A stretch of 64,000 nucleotides of DNA, taken from Pegea sp. RAD2-039. Lineage: Eukaryota; Chordata; Thaliacea; Salpida; Salpidae. The DNA lies in contig JAQGEQ010000177.1 of assembly GCA_034620365.1 (NCBI GenBank), positions 682,001 to 746,000 of the forward strand, read 5' to 3'. The notes below the pieces were generated by a model. That model made no database searches, was not told the DNA's origin, and saw nothing but the letters and a program-made list of their open reading frames with translations. Positions 1-13,192 of this stretch are shown in pieces. Numbering within the stretch: the first letter of the stretch is position 1; each line of letters starts with the position of its first letter. Made by a program: the position numbers and the translations under genes.

Positions 1-1
1 A

Positions 2-1384
2 TTATTTTTCAGTCTGAGATTTAACAATTGACATCAGGTAAACAGGATGCATCATAGCAAAGCTAATCATAATGAGAAAACATATATAAAATAAAGTAAA
101 GTCGTTTTTCATGACACCAGAAATTAGTAGACTCAATGGAAATTGTAGCAGTAAAAACAAGCCGCTGATTACAAATGTAATTGAATACAAGCTTCCGAAG
201 TGCTTAGTTGGTAAGCACATACTTAAAAAAGAAGCTTGTGTACCAAAAAATAGAGAACGAGTCAAAACAATAAAGAGAAGTGTGAGCCACTGAACTTCAA
301 TATTTGGTATAAGACTAAATACTAATGCAAGAAATAAACACAAACAACATAATAATTGCGTAAATGCAACAGCTTTCATTTCAGCTGACTTTAGATCCAA
401 TGTTTTCTTGTACATCTTTATTAAAACATCAATAATAGTACCACTTACTGATGAAAAGAAAAAACCAGAACACAGCAGCATACCAAAGATTGTATTGTAA
501 GAGCTGGCAATGTTTTCATCATCTACTTTTGTTTTAATCCAATTGTTGAAATTACCAATGAAAAAAATAAAACAAAGCAATATGATGCATGAAAAATAAA
601 CGTTTGACCAAAACATTGGTTTCTTAAGTGAACTTTTTAAAGATACCTTAGATGCTACGTTTAGTATCTGAGTTACCTCTTCTGGTTCATTAATAAGTTT
701 GCTAATTCTTTTTCCAGTAAAGCAAGAGAGATCTTTGTATCCATACTTAAAATCTACTGGAAGCTCTGAAGGAAGAGTTTTTTTTGGCATGAGTAAAAAT
801 GTACGAATATAAAATAGAATAGTAAGTGATGAACAAAAGTAGAACATATGATCCAGCCTTACACCAAGTCTATAAAGAGATCTAAAAACTAGAAAAACAA
901 CTGAAGAGGAATCCACTGATCCACTAATAAGATTAATTATTGTTCCTTTGTATTTTTCAGAAAATCCAGATATTCCATAGTTTGTTACCAACAGCCCATT
1001 ACCTCCAACGCTTATCAAAGGAAATGCAGCATAAAGTAGAGCCGAAATGTGTAAAGTTGCTGAAATTCCTGCAAGTAGAAATCCAAGTCCAATCATTCCA
1101 AGTACCACTACTCTTGTGGACCATAATCCAAACTGATCCATAAGAAATCCAGGCAAAAAGCACAACAATGCTGCAGAAGAAGATGAAACTGTGAAAATTA
1201 AGTTTAGTGCATTTTTTTGATCATCGCATGTTTCGTTTATTATAGAATTGTTTTGACAATTTTCAGCAAAAAAATCTTCACTTATTAAAATAGGGACAAG
1301 GGAAGACCAGCCAAAAACTACTCCAGCGTATAATAAAGTTTCTAATATTGTTGAAATAATAGTCAGTACAACTTGAATTTTCAT
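2..1384 (-). CDS. SLC43A3: SLC43A3-like major facilitator transporter, intronless
   Basis: A 460-residue uninterrupted reading frame with ATG at 1382-1384 and TAA at 2-4. It is a polytopic membrane protein of the major facilitator type with about 12 hydrophobic segments. SLC43 features are visible: GVVFGWSSLVPI in the first helix, a loop with paired cysteines (ENCQNN, NETCDD) after it, a GTIIN...SVDSSSVVFLV stretch, RTFLLMPK before the central loop, and KHFGSLYSITFVIS plus LLQFPLS near the C-terminus. These fit SLC43A3 (equilibrative nucleobase transporter in vertebrates) better than the SLC43A1/A2 amino-acid transporters. The central loop is shorter than in human SLC43A3. No intron interrupts it, unlike most genes here. 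A 3'-splice-like cttttcag lies 19 bases before the ATG (AG at 1404-1405). Family assignment is by motif memory; the transported substrate is inference. Confidence 0.88.
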   Translation of the reverse strand: MKIQVVLTIISTILETLLYAGVVFGWSSLVPILISEDFFAENCQNNSIINETCDDQKNALNLIFTVSSSSAALLCFLPGFLMDQFGLWSTRVVVLGMIGLGFLLAGISATLHISALLYAAFPLISVGGNGLLVTNYGISGFSEKYKGTIINLISGSVDSSSVVFLVFRSLYRLGVRLDHMFYFCSSLTILFYIRTFLLMPKKTLPSELPVDFKYGYKDLSCFTGKRISKLINEPEEVTQILNVASKVSLKSSLKKPMFWSNVYFSCIILLCFIFFIGNFNNWIKTKVDDENIASSYNTIFGMLLCSGFFFSSVSGTIIDVLIKMYKKTLDLKSAEMKAVAFTQLLCCLCLFLALVFSLIPNIEVQWLTLLFIVLTRSLFFGTQASFLSMCLPTKHFGSLYSITFVISGLFLLLQFPLSLLISGVMKNDFTLFYICFLIMISFAMMHPVYLMSIVKSQTEK

Positions 1385-1405
1385 AATTGACTGTTTGATA
1401 ATTCT

Positions 1406-4400
1406 GAAAAGTGATCGATATTTTAATCGTTAAAATATATACAAATTTAACTAAAGAATAAAAGATCTGCTTGATTTCTGTTTAAAAAGTTAGATACTAA
1501 AAATCATACCAATAAATAAGTAAATGAGTTAATAATTAACTACTATTTAGCCAGATAACATTTCTAACATAACCAACAACTCTAACTTTTATACTTCAAT
1601 TAAAACTACATTTTAAATGTAAACATGGGTACTCATCTGACAACAGCTACCTGTTCAAACTCAACATAAAATAAAAACTTAGTTGAAAAGCAGTTAAGTC
1701 AATTTAGTAGTTGACTTGAACACTTTCTATTCCAAAAAGCTAAATCAAGAAAAGTTGTGTTATATACCAAACTTTCAATATAAGCTAAAAGTAGTTTAAA
1801 AGACATATAAAGGGAATTCAAATAAATCTAGTTTGAACAAGTTTTTGTATTATAGACAAAATAATTTTATGTAACAAATGAATCTGAAAATTGGAATTTG
1901 TAAACAAGTATTGGTATAGCTTGAAAGTAGAGGTTGGTAACAAAAGTTTTTATTATTTTCAATCTTATAATATCATCAGGTTTTTATTGTATATAAATAT
2001 TGCAATTTATCTAGTAGTTCTCTTTGTAAATAACTACTAATTTAAAAACTTTCTGATCTGTTTTTTTTTTTTGCCACATTAACAGTATTGTTTCAATTCG
2101 ATCACAACTATAATAGTAGTTGGAAATGTTAAAAAAAATTCACTGAATAATTGAAACAATTTAGAATTAATTTCAAAGCAAGTTTTGAAATTTAATATTT
2201 TGTTTATTAGAGTTTGTAAGAAATAAAAATTTTGAACAAAAATACAAAACAATGTTTTACAAAACTGTTTAACAAATTTAGTTACAAGACGAAGTATAGT
2301 TTAGTATCTTGAAGATACAGAATGTAATTTTTACAAGTAGCTCTATAAATGACAGTTTTTTGTTATTTTGCAGACTACATAAATTTTTCAAATAGTTTGG
2401 TTACTTTGATATGAAGGGAAGAACAATTGATGGCTTCATGACACATTTCAAATTATGTAATGTGAATATTACATAAATTTTTTTAAATTTTAGAACTATT
2501 TAAATTCTATAAAAAAAGTTGATAGTTTGAAGTTGATGTTAGATTATTATACTTTATAACAACTTATTATAGCATGAATACTATGATTAAGTTTGATGTC
2601 TCAGATAAAGTCCGAAGCTGATACTTATTACATAATCATAAAGTTATTACATGAGATTGATCATTTGTCTGTAAAAAAAGCTTGCTTGCTTAAGCTAAAC
2701 TAATTGAGCTAAAAATTGAAAATAAGATAAGTCTTTTGATAAAATGTTTGTCAATATTATCAAAAATTATTTTCAAACAATAATTATTCCCATTGCTGCT
2801 CAAAACGATTTTCTGATTTTCAATCATTAGTTAGTTTAACTTCCTACTTAATTTCTTTAAACATTTTTTCTGAATCTTGTTAAAACTTATTCTTTCTTAT
2901 TCCTCTGCAGTGTTCGTATTTTTTCCTATATTAATTATACTAAATTGTAATACTTGCTACATTTTAATTATCTTTCTGTCCATAATTTTCCTTTTGTTTG
3001 CTATAACAGCTGTATAATTTTCATCTGTAGCTATACGTTGAATAAAATAAATACTTATCAACATTTTTAATTTTACTATCTAAAAAGCTAGTAATTTTAG
3101 GAGATATGGAAACGTTTACTCTAATTTACCAGTCAGGACTTCAACTTATTCTCTAATGATTTGAAATAAATCTTTAATTACTTTCAAAACAAACGCTTCA
3201 AATTTCTCGATAACTTTGATGATAAACTCTAAAATACTTCGTTAAATATTCTCAAAATAAATAAATAAACTCTAAACTAACTAAAGTAAATTTTACAACT
3301 AATGTCAGGTCGATATTTTTCTATAAATGTACTCAACAGTAATTTTCACATACGATGAATTCAGCCGATATTTTAAAATGCATCAATTTGGAGGAGTTTT
3401 TATCTTATGCGGTAGAGAAATTGAAATTTTGGCCTTCTTATGCTGACTTAATGTTTACGTTTGTAACTTAGGTTAATTCTAAGAATATACTTACATAACT
3501 TAACCCTTGAGGCTATATATAAAGCCTATTCAGTTTTGGTATTGCAAAAATTAATGAAACAAGTGCTTTGGTAAAAACAATTTATTGTTGTAGAGCAATA
3601 TTTTTATGTATTTATCTAATGTCTTATTTTCTCTATAAAACTACAAAAAGAAGAATAAAAGTAAAATAATTCATACAAATTACTATGAAACAAATAAATT
3701 AGTATTTGAAATTATTTTAATGTTTTGCAGTACATACAATAAGTTATAAATTATACAATAATTTCTCAAACGTTTTCAATGATACTTTCATTACAACAAT
3801 AAAAAAAAACTTGTTTCTATCTGTTCTATTTTACACCTTTTCAACAAAGTTGAAATAGTTGAACTTTCAACGTAGTTCATAGAGCTTAGGACTATTTACA
3901 AGAATTATTTTAAAGTTAGATTTTAGGTAAAAGTTGATGTATTCACTTGTATATTAAATTTCTGTAATAACTATAAGTTGTAGTACTCACGTGATGTAAG
4001 TTTTTTTTAATCGAAATTATTAAAAAAATTTCCAAAGTTCGAATATAAAAGTTTGTAAATTTAGTCAAGAGTAAGTATTCAACATTTTGTAATAGTATAT
4101 AGCCCAGTTAAACCAGTTAACTTTAAAAAAAGAATATTTGAAGAAAAAAACAGTAATATAAAATAAATAAAATAAATTTATCGTTTTCAAAAAAATTTCA
4201 AGCTAACTAAAAGTAAGTTTTAGATGCCAAAATTTTGAATTTTTTTCCAATAAACTGTTTTATTGATTCTTCATCACATTGTTTTATAATTCAAAATCTA
4301 ATTTCTAGAAACAGAACTCAACCTCTATTTTTTTCTAGTTTTTAGAAGTTCACTTAAAGTTTAATCACAAATTTTACTTTTTTATCACACACTTTCTTTT

Positions 4401-4937
4401 TTAATTTCCTAAAACATTTACTACTTCTTTCAAAAATTTTTTTGATTTGAGCTTTTGGTAGGATTTGAGCTTGGATACAAATATTTTTCTTACTTCACTA
4501 AAGTATTATTTGAAGATTTAATTCTGAAGCAAATAAAATAGTACACTAATTAGCCAACAAGACTTCAAAATGGAGTCATGTTTATGCATCAAATAAATTG
4601 AATTTTGGTCAAGTGTATCTTTAAGATTATTTTTTTATTTAAATAAAAAGTGATGATGAAGATCAATTTGCAGTTGGTGCAACAATGTAGAAATTCAGCT
4701 ATGTACTGAAATCATATGTAGACAGCGCTGGTACAATCTAATGTTAAAAAATGAATTTAAACCTGATTAAAATTGAGCCTGTTGAAATAGCTGAATTTCT
4801 GATTTTTATTTACTTCTAGCGTTTGCTTTCGGTTTGGTTTCAAACACTAAAGTTCAAATACGTTTTCCATTCTTTATTTCTATTTTCTGCAGTTTAACTA
4901 TTTCTTCTGTTATCTTGTAAAATCAACAAAAAATTTT
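1406..4937. other. AT-rich intergenic spacer
   Basis: No coding potential was recognised: stops are dense in all frames. Homopolymer A/T runs are common. A TATA-like string (ctatatataaag, about 3513-3524) is present but has no gene beside it in the right orientation. Confidence 0.5.
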
Positions 4938-5283
4938 GGAAATTTTTTTTCAGTTATAACTGATCTCTTGTTGTATGAGATAAGCTTGCTAATAAGGCTT
5001 ATCTTATAGAAGATTAGTTTACCTACCTTCCACTGTAAACGTTTTCTAACAAATAATCAAAATATTATCATTGTATCGCAATTTAACGAATTTGCAAAAA
5101 ACTGTATTAAGGAAATTTTTTTTCAGTTATAACTGATCTCTTGTTGTATGAGATAAGCTTGCTAATAAGGCTTATCTTATAGAAGATTAGTTTACCTACC
5201 TTCCACTGTAAACGTTTTCTAACAAATAATCAAAATATTATCATTGTATCGCAATTTAACGAATTTGCAAAAAACTGTATTAA
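4938..5283. repeat. Perfect 173-bp tandem duplication (two copies)
   Basis: Copy 1 is 4938-5110 and copy 2 is 5111-5283, identical on reading base by base, including an 8-T run. The sequence after copy 2 restarts with the first bases of the unit (gga at 5284). Each copy contains an inverted repeat: agataagc and gcttatct around a short spacer. The absence of differences suggests a recent event or ongoing homogenisation; an assembly artefact is also possible. Confidence 0.93.
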
Positions 5284-5689
5284 GGAAGTTAACAATTATT
5301 TAAAAGCAACTAACTTATTGCTTTTTGAAATACTTACAAATTTGACGAAAAAATTAGATATTTTTCTTGCAAAGAATTATTTTTACTTAAAATGATTGTA
5401 AATTTTCAACTAAACTTTCAATTTATTAGATTTTCTTCTTTATTTAATATTTTGAGAAGCATATAAGATACTAATAGGTGCTTTGCTGCGAGCAATTACT
5501 TGACGCTTAATTGTTTATCATAAAAGTTCTTCTTAGTTTAGTCTTGTGTACTGAGTATGTAACATACTATCATGCTAAATTCAGCGACCTGTTTCTTAAC
5601 GGGTTGTTGCGTTGGGAATTTTTGAATGATACAACAGTTGGTAAATTCATTCAAAGTCATTTGTTTCTTAGGTTCGTCGGAGACAAAAG

Positions 5690-7340
5690 ATGACCTTGCA
5701 CGAGCCTAAAACTTTATATAGAGGAGGTGAGCTCTGTTTTCTAAGTTATTGTGTGGGAAGAAACTAATCTAAGCCTGATTCGAAGCGTTTGAAATCTCTG
5801 ATGGATCTTCAACCCCCTTATTGTAGAGGGCGATGGGACTATTTGCTTACTTCTTAAGATGAATCTCTTATTTTTCCAACAAACGACTAAAACAAATATA
5901 TCAGTTTCTTATGGGAAAAAGAGAGACTCTATTTTCAAGAACCTCGTCTCCATTACAGACCATTGTTGAAATCTTATCATTTACAGTTGAATGCATTGCA
6001 ATTTATAGCTGTAGTAACCACTCTCAGCCAAAACGGAAGTCCAGTGGCTGTTATATCAACAATGGTTAAAGTTGCTATACCCTGCAGTGAAGACGGAGAC
6101 TTCTGCCATTATCGAGTCTCCTCAAAAGTGGAGTCACTTTCTTGTACGGCAAAACTTCTTTCTTATAATGAATCAAAGGTCGATGATGTTTATGCTAGAC
6201 TCTAAGAAGAAGTAGAAAATCAAGAATACCAAAGTTACGAGTTGGAAGGTGTAATTGGCATCTCTTTTGTTTACTATATAGTATAGACAATAAGATAAAA
6301 ATGTAGGACCGGATGCGTTATTGAAAGCCTACTGTGGAGCTTTGTCGACAACAAACTGGAGTAATAAGATACAATCTGTGTGCCGCTCGGGTACCATCAA
6401 ATTTTGGCATCATGTGAGGTCAAAAAATCTTTCATATTCTTTGGCTGATAAAAGAAGATGTTGGGATGAATACGGAATCTGCTCAGAAGTTCGCCTAAAG
6501 TTTTACCAGGTGAGCAATGACACTCTTATAAATGCTACAAGATTGATAAAGAGCTGAACGTGGGTTGTTTGGCTCTATTGCGAGTAAAACTAAAAAAGTG
6601 TCTTCCTCTGCATTGTGGACGAGTTTTCGAGATTTCTCTTTTGTTTTTTGTATGCTAGGGTGGATTCTAACTCGGTAATTAGCTGCTTGGAAAACTTGCT
6701 TTCATTCCTTAGAACTTCCAGTGATACTCATTCAGATGAGGATTCGGCTTTTATGTCTCGAAAACTGAAAGATTATCTATCAGAAAAAGGAAATTCATTT
6801 AGTGGGGCAACTCCCTCCAATCCACAGGACAATATTCATCCAACGTTTCATTGAGGGATCTAGCCAGATACCCAAGTGCTGATAAACAGGGATTTGAGGT
6901 TAAATCCATAGAACTTAATAAAGAGAAGAGTCCCTAACTGGCATCACTAATTGAAGTGAATGATAATTCCATCGACAACATGTCGTGTAAGAAAGAGGGA
7001 GGTTAGTTAATCTGGTGGTTTTGTCGCCAATAAGGAAATACCGACGAATCTTGATGATTAGAGTACCAAGAGTTGTGACGTAGATTCAAAGAGCGAGAGA
7101 AACAGTGGCGTGGAGGTTTGGAGTTTCGCCAGATCATTTAAAGGTCTACCTCCAAGGCGCTACGAACGGGACTAATTAGAGTTGATGGTAATAGTGCGGT
7201 CTTCACTGTATGGCCCGATTATTTGGTTGGAGGGAATGTGGTATATTGATCGCTATATATATCAATTTTCCACTTTAAGTGCTATTGAGTTTATCACTCG
7301 CAACTGTGCCTTGAATAAATAAATAAATAAATACCACTAG
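5690..7340 (+). mobile_element. Degenerate Ty3/gypsy retrotransposon remnant (pol)
   Basis: This stretch is visibly richer in G and C than its surroundings and carries broken, frame-shifted pieces of a Ty3/gypsy polymerase gene in the usual order. A reverse-transcriptase tail lies around 5770-5960 (KPDSKR..SLMDLQPP). An RNase H-like piece follows at 5963-6230 (TLSQNGSPVAV). The integrase zinc-finger region is at about 6321-6560 (IKFWHHVRSKNLSYSL, then EVRLKFY). The integrase core is at about 6615-6854 (DEFSRFLF, HSDEDSAFMSRKLKDYL, TPSNPQDN). Integrase C-terminal debris runs to about 7230. Stops and frameshifts break every piece, so it is dead. No LTRs or target-site duplication were identified, so the ends are approximate. 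Confidence 0.8.
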
Positions 7341-10019
7341 TTCATTCTCTACCTGACCGTGGTGTTGTGTACCGTTGTTATTAGTCGCGTTTTACAATTG
7401 AATAAAGTTCTCTCTTAAAAACTTACTTTCATTAAAGTTGTCTTTTTTTATTAAATTTTCTATATTTTTTTAATATTCATCTCTACTTTTATCAACTATG
7501 AACTGATTGAAATTGCAAAAATGATCTTTCAAACTTGTTGTTAAAACTCTTATCTTTTAAGACTATGAGTAAATTTTCATCATATTAGTTATAGTTGTAG
7601 AATTTGATTTACTGGTATAGTGAAAGATTGCCACATGGCAATTGGCAGAAGTAAACTGAAATTAGTGATGAATTGTAGATTCTTGTTTAGTCTTGATTAA
7701 TGATGTCTGATGAATTGAGTGTTTTTAAGCTGTGCTCAAGCTCTGTTATAAACTTCTTAATTTTTCAGTAATTATGAGATTTTTTGAGAAGCTTATGCTT
7801 TATTATTGAGTAGTTAGACGAAGTTGCATGTCTTTTGAGTATACTAGACCACTAAGTACAAAGTTTGCTTGGTTTTGTACTCCTTAGAATTTTTCAAGGT
7901 GATGAACCAATTCCTTTTAAAATCAAATTCGTAATAAACTGAAATTTCCTGAAATTTGAAGTACTGTTTTGGAAAAGTGTTTAGAAACTATCTAAAAATA
8001 AATTTAAATTTTTATTTCGCTTCTTTTTATTTTCTCGTTTCTATTTCATTGGTATTTAGTTTTGAGTATAATGACTAAATAATAATAAAAAACTGTGACA
8101 GAGTAGATTTTTGATTTTCTGTTTCTCCTGTAATTTGTTCTGCGATATTTTAAAAGAAAATCAATTATTTTGTTGTTCTGTTTCAGTTACTTTAGTATTT
8201 TGAAAAATAATTTCATAGCATCAATAAAATGAAAAGTTTTAAAGCTTTACAAAATCAAATGAAATAGTTAAATAGTTAACCGACCACAAAGAAAATCTGC
8301 ATGTAATTGATAGATACATGCTGCAAGCCAAGTATGTAGAAAGTATGCTTTGTGATTAGTATCATATAACAAAATAGCTTAAAAAGATTACAGGAGAAGT
8401 AGAATAAAAACTTTACTGGATGTTGATATGAAAAACAACTTAGATTTAAATTTGCAACCCAAGGTAGAATAACTTTTTATTGTTTCATTTTTATTTAGTC
8501 ATTTTAAAATTATATTTAAAAAAACTGATACTCAGAACTTTAAAGCTTTGCTACTCGACGGTGGTAAAGATAAGCATTTCTAGAAATCATTCATTAGAAT
8601 TTGTCATTTTAGTAAATAATGATGATATAAGAGCGTAACAAAATGAACGACCTTTGGAATTAAAATATTTGAAGCTTATAAAGTTGCTAGTTGTCATTAA
8701 AGCTTCACTACCTCAGCCAGTTTAGCAAACAACAACATTTATTCAGCGCTACGTTAAGCGTCGCTTTAAGTTTGCCAAAGTTCATATTTTTCTTTTCGTT
8801 CTGCTTCAATGCTTAATAATGGGTTGGTTTACAGCTGAGCTTTTTAAGTTAGCGTGATGAGATACTTTTACCAAATAAACGAGTTTTGTATTTGAACTGT
8901 AATTGACTACTTAGATTATGTGATTTTTCTTTTTGTTGGTTAACATTTGGGTTGTCGTGTAATGTGTTAAAACAATATCTACAAAAAATATTAGTTTTAA
9001 CAAAGCCAAGGTTAAGTTTACTTCATGTACTTGCTAAATATATCTTTTAATATCAGTTGTTGTTTTCATTTTTGCCTTTTAACACTTTAGAACAAGTAAC
9101 AGATTATCATAGTTTTCGCTTGATGCAGATATTTTTGAAAAACCTTCTAAAGAATTTTTATGAAAATGTTTAGGACTTGCATTTAAAAAGTTATAAATTA
9201 AAAAAGTAAAAGATTGGCTTTTATAAACTGGTGATAGCATCTTGAAAAACAATCTTACAATTGTTTTGCTGTACAAAAAAAAATTGTTTTAAAATTTTGT
9301 AAAATATATTACTGTGAACCTTTATAATCGAAAATTGTATGCTAAATTGAAAGAAATTCAAACTATAATCTAATTATCTGTAAGTAATTTTATATTTACA
9401 TTTGTTTAGTTTGAAGAGCTATTTGAATATGAATGAAGCAAACTTTGAAATTGTCCAAATCTTATTACAAAATCTTTTTAATGTTGCTCAAGATTTTAGA
9501 AAAATGCTTCAAATTTTACTTATATAATGTTGAAATTGACGAGTTGATGATCATACCGATCTATTCACAAACCAATCTATCTGCATTTGAACTTTTAGAA
9601 AAAGTGTTAAAGTCTACCAAGTATTATAATTCAATCAATTCAAACAAATTGGACAATATAGAGTTGTGTTTGTGGCTTTTGACAGTAATAATAAGATTTA
9701 AGATAAGAAATTAAAATTGAAAGTTAATGTTTATACTTTATCTAGTTTCATAACAATTGCATAATGATTGAAAAATTACTATATTTGTATCCACCTACTA
9801 ACAGACTTTTCTGCGTTTTAGAGCGTTGAAGTGATTCGAAATTTAAAAGATTTAGATTATTATCAAATTAGCTTTTTGTTTTTGTTTTGATATTTTTCTG
9901 TCTTATGCTAAGTTATACCAAAGGTTTTTTCTCTGAAAATATATTTGGTTTGATGCAGATGAAATTGTTTTCTTAAAATCATTAAAAAGATTTATAAAAG
10001 ATAATTACTTGTTTTACAG
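7341..10019. other. AT-rich intergenic spacer with one unassigned 93-codon frame
   Basis: Mostly featureless. The only longer ATG-initiated frame is 9433-9714 (+), 93 codons, Leu/Lys/Ile-rich, with no recognised motif. It sits about 300 bp before the gene at 10028. I do not call it a gene. A second frame at 9079-9276 (-) looks like chance. Confidence 0.4.
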
Positions 10020-10027
10020 CCTATAAA

Positions 10028-13000
10028 ATGATTGGGTCAACAGAGGAACTTTTAAACTTAAGTTTTTCTGAATCCTTTGATAAAATCAATATTGATTATC
10101 AGTGTGATCACGAAGAAAAAAAAGCTTTTCAGTCTGGAAAAAAACATGGTGTCTGGTGCACTATTCTTCGAAAAATTGGTCTAAAAAACAAACGTTGCAA
10201 AGGTAAATTATCCACTATTACATTGAGTAGTAAAAATATAATATATTATATATATTGTAAAGTATGATATATTAAAAAGTTACAAAGTATAAATTAGAAG
10301 AACTCATTACAAAAACAGTTTCTGAAATACTTGGAAAGTTATGTTTTTAAAAAGTTTTAAAATTTAACTTTTTAAGATTATCTTTTGTGAAATCGAAAAT
10401 ACTCCCACCAACTTTAAAAATGTTAGAAAATAGAATAATGTTGATCAAATTATAATATTTTATGAAGCTATAAAAGTCAATATAAAAAAACAAATATTTC
10501 AAAAGTATTCTTGAGAAAGATAATTTTTTAAATTAAAAAAATTACAATCAGAATTGAAAAAGTTTTATTGAAACCAAGCTTTTAGTTTCTAGACGGAATT
10601 TTGCAAAATAAACCTAAAAAAAGTAAGAAACCAAATTAAGGTTTAAATTTCAAGTCTATATTTACATTAAGCAGATCTAGCCATTGCACCAACACTGCTT
10701 AAAAACCCGCAAGAAAACAAATTCCACTGAACTATTAACGATTATTTTTGAAAACTTATTTTTGTCTAACAAAAACTCTTATGGTCGATTTCTTCAGCTT
10801 TTTGTTTAATGAAAAAATCGTAAATTTTAAATAAATCTAAAACTTATTTGTTTAAAAGTACGAAAATTAGTAAAATAAAAAATATTGTATAAAATCTTTT
10901 CTAGCATTTTCAGAAAGATAGTTTAAAATAAAGTAGTTTAAAATTCAAAGCATACATACGTAAACTAATTTTTAATATAAATTATTTTGCATTTTTTTTA
11001 ACAAGTAAAGTTTGTTTGATATATTTGAACTGCTAGATTGTGAATTCAATAAATTTTCAAAATTAAAAGAATGCTTTTTTAATAATTTAGTCAGATACAA
11101 AAAAGTTTATATTTTAAACTCACGTCATCTAGTTTTTAGGGTTAAGACGGTTAATATGTAAATAAAGCAAAATAGTTAAGTAAACAATTAATTGGGTTGT
11201 TCTAAATAAGATAAAACTTCTTTCATAATTTCATTTATAAATAATTCTGTGGTAGCTGAGCTGATTGTCTAATCAAATTTATTTGTAGTTAAAATTTTAT
11301 TTTTATCAAACAAACTTAATCACAGCAGTCTACAATTAGTTTATGATAAAAATCTTCATTTACAAAATAAATGTTGTTTAAATTAGGCTCTTAATAAATT
11401 TATATATTACATTTTGTAGTACTTAATGTATTTAGTTTACAATTTTGTCTAAAAAGTTGTTTAAACGAGATCACATTGTCAGATTGCTATAGTAATACAA
11501 AAATGGTTAAGTCAAAATGATACAAAAAAAATTCTGTGTTTAAGCCAGTCATTATGTGAGTGTATTAAATCATAAAACCGCTTTATTTACTTTTTTGCAT
11601 TAACATGCCAGCAAATATTTTTAGTTGTTTGCAAAGTAATGAGAACTTTGCTAATACTAAACATATGTTAAAAAAGTGTATTTTGTATAAGTTATTAGAT
11701 TTTTTCATTGATAAAAATTCAACTCCTTATATTTTGTTGTTTGAAAGAATTGTATCTTTACATGAAACTATTAAAAATAATGATTACAATAATTGTTATT
11801 TATTATGGGAAACTTGCGAAAATCAGTTGAGCATATTCAAGTAATAAGGCAATAGAAACAAAATTACTACTATTTCTATCTCAAACTAGATAATCTATCA
11901 ATAGTTTTGCTTTATTAGTAAGTCAATTTTATTTATTATGAGTAATGAAAAGTTTAGATAACTGTTTAGTTATCAATAATAGAAAAATGTTCATTGTTTA
12001 AACTTTCATTAAAGATTAATAGATAATAATTATATTAATAATATAATAATAATTAATTACATCAAACAAATATTTTTTAAGATTTTTGTTCTCATGCTAA
12101 GTTTTCCTCTATTATGGTAAAGGAAGTCAGACTAGTTGTCAAAATTATTTATATTTGAGTATAATAAACAAAAATAATATAAATTTATAATTAAAGAGTA
12201 CAACCTAAAACCAACTAATTTTTGTTCAGAAGTGAAAAACACGGTGACAAAACCAAATGATGTGAACGATGAAAAAACAAAAAAGAAGAAAATAAAGATT
12301 CCTAAGATACTGAGATCAAAAAGAAGATCAAAAAAAGCTGCTAAAATTTACGAATCTTTAGAAAATGAAGAGCAAATAAATCCCTTCAATTCTACTGAAG
12401 TAGTTGAAACTTGTGATGAAGAAATTGAGGAAACTTGCAGATATATGGGGAAAAAGGTTCATATAGAGGTTCTTCCAGAGAGTTATGATCTTCTCGAAGA
12501 ATCGGGGTACGAAACAACAACAGAATCACCTGTTAATCACAAAGACTCGGAGTTTTGGTCGTTCGAAGATCTTCAAATGTCGGGAGAAGATGAAGACGAG
12601 CGGCTAACTGTAAAAGATCGTTTGAGACAAGCATGGAAGAATGAATCGATGAAGAGTGTACGAAGAGTAAGTTATTAACTTCATATTTCAAAAGTTTTCT
12701 TATTACATTATTCTTTTACTAACTTATGTAGCTATCAAATTTCGCTGCTTATGAAGTTGAATAGAATTTTCGAGCTTCGTGATCAGCTTATTTAAGATGA
12801 TATATTGTTCAATTATTTTTGTAATTAGCTTTAAGAACCGAGAAGAAAAAGTCTTTTAGCCAGATATTATAAACATATTTAGATATAATTATTCGAAAAT
12901 TTTGTTTGTTTATTGCACTTAATTAACTTTATAATTATTTAATTTATACTAACATTAGAGTTCTTAAATGAAAATAATTTGGTCAAACAATCAAACTAAT

Positions 13001-13192
13001 TTACAATGAATTTGTTAATTAAAAATACTCTATCATTTTATCTGATTGTTAATTTAATACTAAAGTAATTTTCAGAGTTTGAGAAAAACATCTAAACAAG
13101 GCTGGAAAGGTTTACAAATGAGCTTGAAGTATCAAATGGGTGTCCCTTCAGTTCAATCAGTTTTAAAAGCTGCAACTTCAAATAGAGAATAG
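10028..13192 (+). CDS. Unrecognised three-exon gene, 242-residue charged protein
   Basis: Exons 10028-10202, 12230-12666 and 13076-13192 join with matching phases (1, then 0) at GT-AG sites into a 242-residue frame ending in TAG. A 3'-splice-like gttttacag ends 8 bases before the ATG. The protein has a short N-terminal segment with several cysteines, then a strongly basic patch (KTKKKKIKIPKILRSKRRSKK), an acidic serine-rich middle (QMSGEDEDERL), and a basic C-terminus (KSVRRSLRKTSKQGWKG). There is no signal peptide or membrane segment. Composition suggests a soluble, partly disordered, possibly nuclear or nucleic-acid-associated protein, but no family was recognised. An AATAAA lies at 13379-13384. 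Intron 1 is 2 kb and holds an unrelated 79-codon ORF. The gene model is well supported by splice phase; function is unknown. Confidence 0.75.
11605..11844 (+). other. Unassigned 79-codon ORF inside intron 1 of the gene at 10028
   Basis: ATG at 11605, stop at 11842-11844. The predicted peptide is helical-looking and rich in Leu, Asn, Lys and Cys (MPANIFSCLQSNENFANTKH at its start). No splice-like site or recognised motif supports it. It could be chance in AT-rich DNA, a small nested gene, or element debris. Confidence 0.2.

Noticed and set aside
3513..3524. TATA-like ctatatataaag
   Set aside because: No gene starts downstream in either orientation at a fitting distance; expected by chance in this composition.
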